Assembly: GCA_000433035.1 (NCBI GenBank)
Contig: FR890813.1
Span: 131,017-195,016 of the forward strand
Direction: 5' to 3'
Source: Staphylococcus sp. CAG:324
GTDB taxonomy: Bacteria; Bacillota_I; Bacilli_A; ML615J-28; CAG-313
Length of the DNA: 64,000 bases
Shown: piece by piece, positions 1 to 8,209 of the stretch
Position numbering within the stretch: the first letter of the stretch is position 1
Layout of the letters: every line of letters starts with the position of its first letter
The notes under the pieces: generated by a model
Seen by the model: only the letters and a program-made list of their open reading frames with translations
Database searches by the model: none
Told to the model about the DNA's origin: nothing
Translations under genes and position numbers: made by a program

Positions 1-739
1 ACAAAAGTATGGCAATTCCTACTAGAAAAATATAACAATTTAAATATAACCAAATCAATGATGTAACAATACTAGCTAAACTTCCATAAATATTTATATA
101 TTTGCTAATCATAATTTTGTTAATTATATTTTGATATAAAATGGTCAAAATAAAAATAATACTAGTTATAATACTAGAACTTTTCAATGTCTGTCTAACA
201 GTTATTTTTACAGGAATAACATATTTATAAATAATGGCAATGAATAGAGTGATAAAAACGAAAGGACAAAAAAATTGAATTATATTTAACAAAATAGTAT
301 AATTTGCTGAAATTTTTGTTTTTATATAACCTAAATACATTCCTACTATAATCATTAGAATACCAATAAATATAAATAAAATAGTTAAAATGATAGAAAT
401 TATCCGTAATTTTAATCGCGGACGATATTCTACATTATAATAAATAACATCAGAAATAACTAATAAATTATTTGTCAATTTTGAACTTGACCAAAGTAAA
501 TTAAAAATAAAAATTAGAATGTTAATAAAATTATTTCCCAAATTAAGACCTTCCTCGACCTCAATCAATTTCAAATTAGCTAATAAATTTAAAATTAAAA
601 TTACCAAAGGAATAATTGTAAGTAACAAATAAAAAGCAAAAGAGGAAGCCAAAACAGTCGGATTAATTTTTGCATTAAGGTAACTTATTTTCTTTAACAA
701 TTGTTTTATTCTTTCTAACATATTAATATTATGTTTCAT
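1..739 (-). CDS. YihY/BrkB family inner membrane protein (partial, C-terminus off the window)
   Basis: Reading the minus strand from an ATG at 739 gives an uninterrupted frame that runs off the left edge, so about 246 N-terminal residues are visible. Several hydrophobic spans alternate with short basic loops. A late segment reads YGSLASIVTSLIWLYL, the pattern typical of the YihY/BrkB (formerly 'ribonuclease BN') family, whose members are polytopic membrane proteins of unclear function. A second ATG at 721 is possible; neither has a strong ribosome binding site. It lies downstream of pepP in the same direction, separated by a terminator hairpin. Confidence 0.75.
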   Translation of the reverse strand, partial: MKHNINMLERIKQLLKKISYLNAKINPTVLASSFAFYLLLTIIPLVILILNLLANLKLIEVEEGLNLGNNFINILIFIFNLLWSSSKLTNNLLVISDVIYYNVEYRPRLKLRIISIILTILFIFIGILMIIVGMYLGYIKTKISANYTILLNIIQFFCPFVFITLFIAIIYKYVIPVKITVRQTLKSSSIITSIIFILTILYQNIINKIMISKYINIYGSLASIVTSLIWLYLNCYIFLVGIAILL

Positions 740-755
740 TTTTCACACTTAATGC

Positions 756-783
756 AAAAAGCAACTAAAGTTTAGTTGCTTTT
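756..783 (-). terminator. Terminator after pepP
   Basis: Two 10-bp complementary arms meet around position 770 and are followed on the minus strand by a run of T. The hairpin overlaps the last codons of pepP. Confidence 0.6.
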
Positions 784-2037
784 CATCATTTTTTCAATGT
801 CTTCTACTTCTTTAATAATATCTTTAGATAATAAAATAGCTTTTTCTTTTGTAATCACAATATTATCTTCAATACGTATTCCTATACCTTCTTCTTCAAT
901 ATAAAGACCTGGTTCAATAGTAATAACCATTCCTTCAAGAAGTCCAATATTATCAATGGATGGGTCATGCACATCTAATCCAAGCGAATGTCCTATAGAA
1001 TGAAAATAATATCGAGATAATTCTGTATCATCTTTAATTAAACCAAGTTTTTTACATCCTCTAGCAAGAATTGCTTTGGCAAAATCATTTAATTCTTTCC
1101 AGCTCATCCCCGCTTTAGCAAATTCAATACATTTTTTATTGCAATCAAGAACAATTTCATAAATTTCTTTTTGACGAGCAGTGAAAATACCTGATGTTGG
1201 AAAAGTTCTAGAAATATCTGAAGAATAATGATTTGTATAACAACCAACATCCATTAATAATAAACTATCTTTTTCAATTTTAGAATTATTGTCAACATAG
1301 TGCAAAATTGTAGCATTTTTTCCTGAGGCAATAATACTTTCAAAAGAAATTTGCTTATTTTCTTTAGTTAAAATAAAATTATGATACGCCTCGGCCATCG
1401 TTTCCATATCATGTTCTTTAGCATGGTTCATAACATTATAAATAGCCCTTTTAGTCGTATGAATAGATTGACAAATGAGTTCTATTTCTTCTTGATCTTT
1501 AATCATTCGCATTCTTAAAACCATGGCATAAAGATTTTCTATTTTTATACTTGGATACTCTTTATGTAACTTTTTTGATAATACTAAAGCAAAAGTATTA
1601 TAAAGTGGTTGTGGTCTTTTTTCTAAATCCAAGTATACTATCTCTGCAACATCAACAAAATGTCTTGTTGGTTGTAAATGATTAGTTAAAAATTGATTAA
1701 AACTAGCATTGTATACTATACATTCTAAATTAATACCAGAAATATCAGCAGCTTCTTCTTTGTACAAAGTTCTTCCAACCCATTTTGCCATTACTTCATC
1801 AATTTCATCTAGAAATAACCATTCTTTATAATCTTCATTAAACTTACCAATAACAAGCGTTACATCAGCTTGATCAATACCTGTCAAATAATAAAAATTA
1901 TTATTTACCACAAATGGATATTCGGAATCAGCAGTTCTAAACTGATGATATCCAGAATGTAAAATTGCAATTGAATTATTTTTTAATTTTTCAAATAGTT
2001 TTTTTCTCCTATTTTGATAAGTTGTTCTTGATATCAT
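772..2037 (-). CDS. pepP: Xaa-Pro aminopeptidase (M24B)
   Basis: This cytosolic metalloaminopeptidase should remove N-terminal residues that precede proline. At 421 residues it has the usual two-domain length: an AMP_N creatinase-like domain (about 1-140) and a pita-bread M24 domain (about 165-410). The dinuclear metal ligands are all visible: D263 in LMDVG, D274 in SSDISRTFP, H350 in HSIGH, E375 in IEPGLY and E390 in IRIEDN. H357 in the DVHD motif is also present. Its ATG overlaps the stop codon of the upstream MarR-type gene (TAATG), so the two are probably translationally coupled. Assignment is secure at family level. Confidence 0.95.
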   Translation of the reverse strand: MISRTTYQNRRKKLFEKLKNNSIAILHSGYHQFRTADSEYPFVVNNNFYYLTGIDQADVTLVIGKFNEDYKEWLFLDEIDEVMAKWVGRTLYKEEAADISGINLECIVYNASFNQFLTNHLQPTRHFVDVAEIVYLDLEKRPQPLYNTFALVLSKKLHKEYPSIKIENLYAMVLRMRMIKDQEEIELICQSIHTTKRAIYNVMNHAKEHDMETMAEAYHNFILTKENKQISFESIIASGKNATILHYVDNNSKIEKDSLLLMDVGCYTNHYSSDISRTFPTSGIFTARQKEIYEIVLDCNKKCIEFAKAGMSWKELNDFAKAILARGCKKLGLIKDDTELSRYYFHSIGHSLGLDVHDPSIDNIGLLEGMVITIEPGLYIEEEGIGIRIEDNIVITKEKAILLSKDIIKEVEDIEKMMKSN

Positions 2038-3041
2038 TATCTCTTCTCCTTTTTATTAGTTTTCTCATCAGCAATTGATGGATCATAATATAATTCCAAA
2101 ACATAAGCAAATTGATTCATAACTTTTACTGCTTGTGCTAAGGGAATTGTATCTAAAACAAGACCTAAAATATCATCATGAAATTTATCATGAAATTTTA
2201 AAACTTTTTTCCCTTGTTGGGTAATGCTTAATAAAATAACACGACGATCCATTTCATCACGAATTCGTAATAAATAACCTTTTTGTACCAAACGATTAAC
2301 CCCAATTGTAAGTGATCCTACTGTTACATGCATCTTTTTTGCAATTAAAGTCATCGGTTTATTATTATACTTATTAACCATTTCAATAACATGAAGTTCT
2401 CCAATTGTAAGATCAGGAATATTTTTTACATCCATAGTCCTTTCTTCAATAACATTTGCCATATTTGCAACAGTGTTAAAAGCTTCTTCTAAATTTTTGT
2501 ATAATATTTTTTCTTCTTTTGTCCATTGTTTTGTTTTTTTAGGAGTTGGTCTTACTATTTCTTTTGGTGTATGATCACGTGGTGCTGGTTCAATTGTCAC
2601 TTCAGCACTTTTAATTGATGGTTTTTTGACTTTTGGTTTAATAGATTTCTTTTTAGGCTCAGTTTCTACAATTTCTACTTTTACTATATCTTCTTTAGGC
2701 TTTTTCTCTTTTACTTGTTTAATAGTACCCGTTCTTGGATCAATTTTTGTTGAGGTTATTTTCTTTTCATCAATTTTTGGTTTAGTTATTTTTTTAGATG
2801 TTGTTTTTTTTGAATTTGTTTTTTTATCACTTTCTATCGTTTTTTTAGTCGTACTTTTTTTAGTTGCTGTCGTCTTTGCTTTAGATATGGCAATTTTATT
2901 CGTTGTTTTATCTTCTTTACTCTTTTTATTTTGACTATTTTTTGTTGAATCCTCTTTACTAGTTTCTTCTTCGATTGTTGGAACCACAATTGGACTTATT
3001 CTTTTTTTTGGCTGTTTAATTTCTGAATTTTCTTTTTGCAT
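2037..3041 (-). CDS. fabT: FabT-like MarR family regulator with a long lysine-rich N-terminal tail
   Basis: Residues about 175-320 form a MarR winged-helix domain resembling FabT, the repressor of fatty acid synthesis in lactic acid bacteria: LTIGELHVIEMV, then a recognition helix near 241-256 (TVGSLTIGVNRLVQKGY) and a wing with DEMDRRVILL. FabT proteins are normally about 150 residues. This one carries some 170 extra N-terminal residues that are rich in Lys, Thr, Ser and Pro, probably disordered and strongly basic. The start has a GAGGTGA ribosome binding site. The gene sits just downstream of acpP, and its promoter is overlapped by a FabT-type palindrome, which suggests autoregulation. The function of the tail is unknown; it could add non-specific DNA binding. 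Confidence 0.85.
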   Translation of the reverse strand: MQKENSEIKQPKKRISPIVVPTIEEETSKEDSTKNSQNKKSKEDKTTNKIAISKAKTTATKKSTTKKTIESDKKTNSKKTTSKKITKPKIDEKKITSTKIDPRTGTIKQVKEKKPKEDIVKVEIVETEPKKKSIKPKVKKPSIKSAEVTIEPAPRDHTPKEIVRPTPKKTKQWTKEEKILYKNLEEAFNTVANMANVIEERTMDVKNIPDLTIGELHVIEMVNKYNNKPMTLIAKKMHVTVGSLTIGVNRLVQKGYLLRIRDEMDRRVILLSITQQGKKVLKFHDKFHDDILGLVLDTIPLAQAVKVMNQFAYVLELYYDPSIADEKTNKKEKR

Positions 3042-3066
3042 ATACTCACCTCAATATTCTAATATT

Positions 3067-3099
3067 ATTATAAAACAAAATATTTTGAAAGTCAAAATA
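3067..3099 (-). promoter_or_regulatory. fabT promoter with overlapping FabT-type operator
   Basis: On the minus strand, TTGACT (3090-3095), a 17-bp spacer and TATAAT (3067-3072) form a sigma-A promoter. A perfect palindrome with 8-bp arms, TATTTTGA and TCAAAATA, and a 3-bp centre spans 3081-3099 and covers the -35 box. Known FabT boxes have the same TTTGA-N3-TCAAA core, so binding here would repress the regulator gene itself. Confidence 0.75.
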
Positions 3100-3122
3100 A
3101 ATATCTTTTTTTTCAAAAAATA

Positions 3123-3160
3123 ATTAAAAACTCGCAAATCTATTTTTGCGAGTTTTTAAT
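3123..3160 (-). terminator. Terminator after acpP
   Basis: Two perfectly complementary 16-base arms containing ACTCGCAAA and TTTGCGAGT surround a 6-base loop just after the acpP stop codon. It separates acpP transcription from fabT-pepP. Confidence 0.85.
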
Positions 3161-3173
3161 TTTTTCTAAGTAT

Positions 3174-3404
3174 TTACGATTGATGATTTTCAATATATTG
3201 AACTAAATCTTTCACATATTTCATATTTTGTGCAGCTTCATCATCAACTTCAAGATTAAATTCATCTTCAAGTGCCATAATTAATTCTACTGCATCTAAA
3301 GAATCTGCACCTAAATCATCTACCAAATGTGTATCCATTGTAATTTTATCAAGCGATACATTTAATTCTTTAGCAATAATTGCTTGTACCTTTTCAAATA
3401 CCAT
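3174..3404 (-). CDS. acpP: Acyl carrier protein
   Basis: This 76-residue acidic protein carries the canonical phosphopantetheine attachment motif DSL within LGADSLDAVEL, with Ser35 as the attachment site. It shuttles acyl intermediates during fatty acid and phospholipid synthesis in the cytoplasm. An AGGAGG ribosome binding site lies just before the start. The gene begins 16 bp after the tex stop codon and probably shares its transcript, ending at the hairpin at 3123-3160. No other fab or plsX genes are in the window, so acpP is detached from the usual cluster here. Confidence 0.97.
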   Translation of the reverse strand: MVFEKVQAIIAKELNVSLDKITMDTHLVDDLGADSLDAVELIMALEDEFNLEVDDEAAQNMKYVKDLVQYIENHQS

Positions 3405-3420
3405 TTTTTCCTCCTAAAAA

Positions 3421-5853
3421 TTAATTTCCAAATTTATTTCTTAACGCCTGCATTTGTCGTTCAAATCTTTCTTCTTGGCGACGCTTATATTCTTCGCGTT
3501 TTGCCTTTTGTTCTTGGCGTTGTTTTCTTTGTCTTTCAGCCTCAGGATCTACTGTTTTTTTATTTATTCTTGGTTTATTATTAGGTTTTCTTTCCTCTTT
3601 TTCTACCTTTGCGTTAGGATCAATCATTGTAAGTTGCAAACGACCCTTGTCTAAATCAACTTCTAAAACCCAAACTTTAACAATTTGGCCTACATGAACT
3701 GCATCTAGCGGATGCTTAATAAATTTTGTTGACATTTTAGATACATGAACAAGACCATCATCATGAAGACCACAATCAACAAAGGCTCCAAAATCAGTAA
3801 CATTACGAACAGTCCCTTGAAGTTCCATACCTACTGTTAAATCTTTAAGTTCTAAAATATCACTTCTCAAAACAGGTGCTTCAATTACATCACGTGGATC
3901 ACGAAGAGGTGAAATAAACGCATCAAGAATATCATTAAAAGTATATTCACCAACATTTAATTCTTCAATCATTGTTTTCTTTTCTTCATCAGTTAACATT
4001 TTTACTTTTTCTACTAATTCACTTTTTCCAAGGTCATTTGAAGTAAAACCAAGTTTTGTTAAGATGGCAAGTGCCGTTTCATAACTTTCCGGATGAATTC
4101 CCGTCATATCAAGTGGTTCATTACCATCAACAATTCTTAAGAAACCAATTGCTTGTTCAAGTGCTTTAGGCCCGACTCCTTTTACTTTGATATCCTTACG
4201 ATTTTCGAAACGACCATTCTCCTCTCGATATGCAACAATTTTTTTTGCTGTACCAGCATTTAAACCTGCTACATATTTTAATAATGAATAAGATGCAGTA
4301 TTGATATTAACTCCAACTTTATTCACAGCAGTTTCTACAACAAAATCGAGCGAATCAACTAACTTTGATTGACTTACATCATGTTGATATTGACCAACAC
4401 CAATTGATTTAGGATCAATTTTCACCAGTTCTGAAAGTGGATCTTGAAGACGCCTTGCGATAGAAACAGCTGAACGTTCCTCAACAGAATATTCTGGAAA
4501 TTCCTCTCTTGCAAGATCTGATGCTGAATAGACAGAAGCTCCAGCTTCATTAACAATAATATATTTTATATCACGATCAATTGTTTTTAAAGTATTCGCA
4601 ACAAAGGCCTCTGTTTCACGACTTGCTGTACCATTTCCCATAGCAACTACTTCAACATTGTGTTTGTTAATTAATTCACAAAAAGTTTCAACCGCAGCTT
4701 GATAACGTGCTGGTGGAACAACTTCTCCTTTTTGTTTTTGATGTGGGTACATTACGCTTTTTTCCAAAACCTTACCCGTCGCATCAACTACAGCAAGTTT
4801 ACAACCAGTTCTAAATGCAGGGTCAACACCTAAAACAACTTTACCTTTCATAGGTGGTTGCAATAAATAATTACGAAGATTTTCACCAAAAATGTTAATA
4901 GCCTGATCTTCAGCTTTTTCTTTTAATTCCGAACGAATCTCTCTTACAATAGCAGGTTTAATTAATCTATCATATCCATCTTGACATGCATCGTGTACAT
5001 AAGGGGCAGTAATTGATTCTTTGACCTTTACCATATCACCACATATATAGTCTAATACTTTAGCATAATCCTCGATTACACTTACTTTAATCACTTTTTC
5101 AGCTTCGGCTCTATTTAAAGCCAAAATACGATGCAATTTAATTGTTTTAAGTGGTTCCTCGTAAGCATAATACATTTCATATACTTTCTTTTCATCCACA
5201 GCATCTTCTTTAACTTCAGATTTAATTTTTGCTTCATTTTCAAAATTTTCTCTAATCCAAGCTCGATATTTTGGTTCATCAGATACTATTTCAGCAATAA
5301 TATCTTTTGCCCCTTGAATTGCCTCATCAATATTTTTAACAATTGTGCCTTCTTTTTTCATTGCTTCTACTTCTTCGTCAGTCTTTCCTTCCAAAGATGT
5401 AACATATTGACTCGCAACCTCTTCAACGTTACCATCTAAAGGAAAAGATAGCAAATATTCTGCTAATGGCTCTAATCCCTTTTTCTTAGCATCTGTTGCA
5501 CGAGTTTTTTTCTTTTCTTTGAATGGACGGTAAATATCTTCAATTTCAGAAAGTTTAGTAGCATTTATAATGCCCATTTTAATTTCATCGGTAAGTTTAC
5601 CTTTTTCTTCAATCAAACGCATTACATCTTCTTTACGAGCTGCAAGTTTTTGACCATAATCCCATTCTTGATATATTGCACGAATCTGTTCCTCATCTAA
5701 ATTTCCTGTTACCTCCTTACGGTAACGAGCGATAAAAGGAACAGTTGCTCCACCTTCAATTAATTCTAACACCGCCCTAATTTGACCAATACGAACATTT
5801 TGTTCGCGTGAAATCTTTCCTAGTAGAGCGTCATTCATGTAATTATTTTCCAT
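3421..5853 (-). CDS. tex: Tex family RNA-binding transcription accessory protein
   Basis: At 810 residues this is full-length Tex (YdcI-like). Domains in order: helical Tex N-terminal region (about 1-190), a YqgF/RNase H-like domain starting near VLGVDPAFRTG (about 340), helix-hairpin-helix repeats (about 500-570, with VGQYQHDV and NKVGVNINTAS), and an S1 RNA-binding domain (about 655-725, GTVRNVTDFGAFVDCG). An Arg/Lys-rich tail follows. Tex binds nucleic acid and affects transcription in several bacteria; its exact cellular role is not settled. A sigma-A promoter lies 70-95 bp upstream, and acpP follows closely downstream. Confidence 0.95.
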   Translation of the reverse strand: MENNYMNDALLGKISREQNVRIGQIRAVLELIEGGATVPFIARYRKEVTGNLDEEQIRAIYQEWDYGQKLAARKEDVMRLIEEKGKLTDEIKMGIINATKLSEIEDIYRPFKEKKKTRATDAKKKGLEPLAEYLLSFPLDGNVEEVASQYVTSLEGKTDEEVEAMKKEGTIVKNIDEAIQGAKDIIAEIVSDEPKYRAWIRENFENEAKIKSEVKEDAVDEKKVYEMYYAYEEPLKTIKLHRILALNRAEAEKVIKVSVIEDYAKVLDYICGDMVKVKESITAPYVHDACQDGYDRLIKPAIVREIRSELKEKAEDQAINIFGENLRNYLLQPPMKGKVVLGVDPAFRTGCKLAVVDATGKVLEKSVMYPHQKQKGEVVPPARYQAAVETFCELINKHNVEVVAMGNGTASRETEAFVANTLKTIDRDIKYIIVNEAGASVYSASDLAREEFPEYSVEERSAVSIARRLQDPLSELVKIDPKSIGVGQYQHDVSQSKLVDSLDFVVETAVNKVGVNINTASYSLLKYVAGLNAGTAKKIVAYREENGRFENRKDIKVKGVGPKALEQAIGFLRIVDGNEPLDMTGIHPESYETALAILTKLGFTSNDLGKSELVEKVKMLTDEEKKTMIEELNVGEYTFNDILDAFISPLRDPRDVIEAPVLRSDILELKDLTVGMELQGTVRNVTDFGAFVDCGLHDDGLVHVSKMSTKFIKHPLDAVHVGQIVKVWVLEVDLDKGRLQLTMIDPNAKVEKEERKPNNKPRINKKTVDPEAERQRKQRQEQKAKREEYKRRQEERFERQMQALRNKFGN

Positions 5854-5920
5854 AAAAATCCTCCAACACTTGTGATTTTAATTATCATTATCAATAACTT
5901 CTAAATACACATTCTAGATT

Positions 5921-5949
5921 ATTATACCATAAAAGGCATATTATCGCAA
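5921..5949 (-). promoter_or_regulatory. Sigma-A promoter for tex-acpP
   Basis: TTGCGA (5944-5949), a 17-bp spacer and a perfect TATAAT (5921-5926) on the minus strand, upstream of tex. Confidence 0.6.
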
Positions 5950-5967
5950 ACAAAATAACTCTTTATA

Positions 5968-6426
5968 TTATGATAATAAATCGTATACTCTTTTTAGAAT
6001 ATGCATTGTTTGTTTCCTTCTAACCTCATTTCTTGTTCCTTTAAATGCCACTTCTTCAACATAAATTTTATTATTTATTATTATTCCGTAATAGCATTTA
6101 CAAAATGGCTCACTACTTTCAGCCTCACCAGTAACACTAATACAAATATTTGCTTTAGTAATTTTTTGTAATCCTTCAACCATTTCTTTTGCTACTTCTT
6201 TAGAATAAACACTGTAACAATCTAGAGTATCTTTCTTAACACCTAAAATTTTTATTTTAGCATCACATGAATAAGTAACATAACTTTGAGAAAGTACCTT
6301 TGATGTCCCTTTGGCATTAACCAATGTTGCAACTATTTTTCCCCCTGTGCAAGATTCTGCCAAACTTATTTGCCATTTTTTTATTTTTAAACAATCTACT
6401 ATTTTTTGTTCTATGCTTATATTCAT
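5968..6426 (-). CDS. pncC: CinA C-terminal domain protein, nicotinamide-nucleotide amidase
   Basis: This 152-residue protein corresponds to the stand-alone PncC/CinA-C domain, which deamidates nicotinamide mononucleotide to nicotinate mononucleotide in pyridine nucleotide salvage. The signature LAESCTGG is near the N-terminus and is followed by the expected YSCDAKIKILGV and the VTGEAE segment, a variant of the family's TGIAGP. The first in-frame start is TTG at 6432, but it sits directly against the GGTGA ribosome binding site. ATG at 6426 has proper spacing and was chosen. The gene is monocistronic and divergent from yigZ. Confidence 0.85.
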   Translation of the reverse strand: MNISIEQKIVDCLKIKKWQISLAESCTGGKIVATLVNAKGTSKVLSQSYVTYSCDAKIKILGVKKDTLDCYSVYSKEVAKEMVEGLQKITKANICISVTGEAESSEPFCKCYYGIIINNKIYVEEVAFKGTRNEVRRKQTMHILKRVYDLLS

Positions 6427-6497
6427 AATCAATCACCAAAACTATTATATCTTTTTTATCATAATTTTGCAAATAATACTAATTACAAATAAAATAC

Positions 6498-6526
6498 TTG
6501 TTCATCTAAATAAAAAATGGTATAAT
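6498..6526 (+). promoter_or_regulatory. Sigma-A promoter for yigZ
   Basis: TTGTTC, a 17-bp spacer and a perfect TATAAT (6521-6526). It ends 17 bp before the start codon, and AGGTGAT serves as ribosome binding site. Confidence 0.6.
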
Positions 6527-6543
6527 CAAATATAGGTGATAAT

Positions 6544-7131
6544 ATGAATACCATAAAAAAAGAAGTAAAAACTATTTATGAAATAAATAAAAGTCGTTTT
6601 ATTACAAATATCAAACCTGTAAAAAGCGTTAATGAAGCAAAATCCTTTTTTTTAAATATAAAAAAAGAATTTAATGATGCAACTCATAATGTTACTGTAT
6701 ATATTATTGGTAAGACAGGAGAAGCTGGTCATTATAATGATGATGGAGAACCAAGTGGAACTGCTGGATTACCTGTCCTTGATGTTTTTAGAAAAAACGA
6801 AATAACTAATTTTGCTTGTGTTGTTACAAGATACTTTGGAGGCATTAAATTGGGTGCTGGAGGTCTTGTTAGAGCATATAGTACGGCCGCCAGTTTAGCC
6901 TTAAAAGAAGCTCAAATATGTGAAATTATAGAATATATTACTTTAGAAATTGAATTGAATTATCCTTATTTAGATATAATTGAAAATCGCTTAAAAAATA
7001 TTGAAATTATATCTAGAGAATTTTCTACTAATGTAAAATTAATTATTAAAATTCCCCAAAATAATTTTGAAGAAATCAAAAATATGCTTGTTTATATCAC
7101 CAATAATATGATAAAAATAAGAATTATATAA
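6544..7131 (+). CDS. yigZ: YigZ/IMPACT family protein (UPF0029)
   Basis: This 195-residue protein has the UPF0029 N-terminal domain with the family hallmark DDGEPSGTAGLPVL at about residues 77-90, followed by VVTRYFGGIKLGAGGLVRAYS. A smaller C-terminal domain (about 135-195) matches the DUF1949 position. Relatives include YvyE and the eukaryotic translational regulator IMPACT; the bacterial role is not firmly established. The length is slightly under the usual 200-210 residues. A clear promoter and an AGGTGAT ribosome binding site precede it, and it is transcribed alone. Confidence 0.92.
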   Translation: MNTIKKEVKTIYEINKSRFITNIKPVKSVNEAKSFFLNIKKEFNDATHNVTVYIIGKTGEAGHYNDDGEPSGTAGLPVLDVFRKNEITNFACVVTRYFGGIKLGAGGLVRAYSTAASLALKEAQICEIIEYITLEIELNYPYLDIIENRLKNIEIISREFSTNVKLIIKIPQNNFEEIKNMLVYITNNMIKIRII

Positions 7132-7137
7132 AAAATA

Positions 7138-7161
7138 AAGAAATAAATAGTTATTTCTTCA
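7138..7161. terminator. Convergent terminator between yigZ and the DUF1295 gene
   Basis: AAGAAATAA and TTATTTCTT arms around a 4-base loop, followed by T residues on the plus strand. The weak AT-only stem lies between the two convergent stop codons. Confidence 0.45.
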
Positions 7162-8061
7162 TTTTTTATCTTGTGGAGTTGGAGCGAAAATAGGTAATAA
7201 AGCATTTGTTTCTTTTTTATATTCCAAATAACCAACTTTATTATTTACTTGTCTTTTTTCAAGCATCGGTATACTAACAGAAATAAATAATAGAAAGATA
7301 ATTAACGGACAAAAGATTAAAATCCACAAATCACTTCTAACCGATAGATTAAACAAAAACATACTAAACCAAAATAAGATTTCACCAAAATAATTAGGAT
7401 GCCGACTTTTTTTCCAAAGTCCATTTCGATTAATTTTACCTACATTTTCTGGATTTTTCTTAAATGTATTCATTTGAGCATCGGCAAGCATTTCAATGAC
7501 AATTGCAATAAAACATACAATACATGATATAAAATACGTACCATTAATCTCAACTTTTTTTTCAAATGCATCAACATAAGCAAAAACTGGCAAAAGTCCC
7601 ATAAAAACAACAATTGTTGGTAACATATGAATACCAAAAAAAGAAATAAGAGGCCAAAGTTTAGGATGTTTATTTTGAATATGAGTATATCGCCAATCTT
7701 GAATTTTTAAATTTTTAAATCGCAAAAACCAATTCATAGTAAGTCTCAATCCCCAAATTTCCACAAATACCATAATGATACTAGTGTATACATTAAAACC
7801 TATCGTCTCATTAATAAAAAAGGGAACAAGAATCATTGGTAAAATACTCCAATAAGGATCATAAACAGAAGCATTATTCAATGAGACACCACCTAAATAT
7901 ACGACTATAGTTCCAATTATATCACATAAGAAGAATTTCAAAAGTATATTTTCAATTGGAATATATTTGTAACTTACATAACCACTTATAAACGCTAGCA
8001 AATAAACAAATAGTATTAAACTAATGCTAATTATTTTATTATTTCGAATTTTTTCTATCAT
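7159..8061 (-). CDS. DUF1295/steroid reductase-like membrane protein
   Basis: This 300-residue polytopic membrane protein has about seven or eight hydrophobic segments. The C-terminal part carries NGLWKKSRHPNYFGEI, the characteristic motif of DUF1295 and of the related isoprenylcysteine methyltransferase and 5-alpha-reductase superfamily. That motif normally contributes to cofactor binding. Substrate and reaction cannot be inferred. It stands alone, with a GGTGAA-type ribosome binding site, and is one of only two genes in the window ending in TGA. Confidence 0.8.
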   Translation of the reverse strand: MIEKIRNNKIISISLILFVYLLAFISGYVSYKYIPIENILLKFFLCDIIGTIVVYLGGVSLNNASVYDPYWSILPMILVPFFINETIGFNVYTSIIMVFVEIWGLRLTMNWFLRFKNLKIQDWRYTHIQNKHPKLWPLISFFGIHMLPTIVVFMGLLPVFAYVDAFEKKVEINGTYFISCIVCFIAIVIEMLADAQMNTFKKNPENVGKINRNGLWKKSRHPNYFGEILFWFSMFLFNLSVRSDLWILIFCPLIIFLLFISVSIPMLEKRQVNNKVGYLEYKKETNALLPIFAPTPQDKK

Positions 8062-8162
8062 TTTTCTTCACCTAATATTTATTATAACATAGTTAAAACT
8101 TTTTTACATTTATTTGAACATATTCTTTTTATTTTTTAATAGAAATTGATTTAACATCAAAG

Positions 8163-8191
8163 ATGACAAAGATTTAGATTTATAGTAAAAT
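8163..8191 (+). promoter_or_regulatory. Putative promoter for mnmL-mnmM
   Basis: ATGACA, a 17-bp spacer and TAAAAT, ending 18 bp before the mnmL start. Confidence 0.45.
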
Positions 8192-8209
8192 ATATCAAGG
8201 TGATAAAAT

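Noticed and set aside
2626..2934. 102-codon plus-strand ORF rich in Phe and Val
   Set aside because: Antisense to the lysine-rich tail of the FabT-like gene; composition is the mirror of Lys/Thr codons and no ribosome binding site is present.
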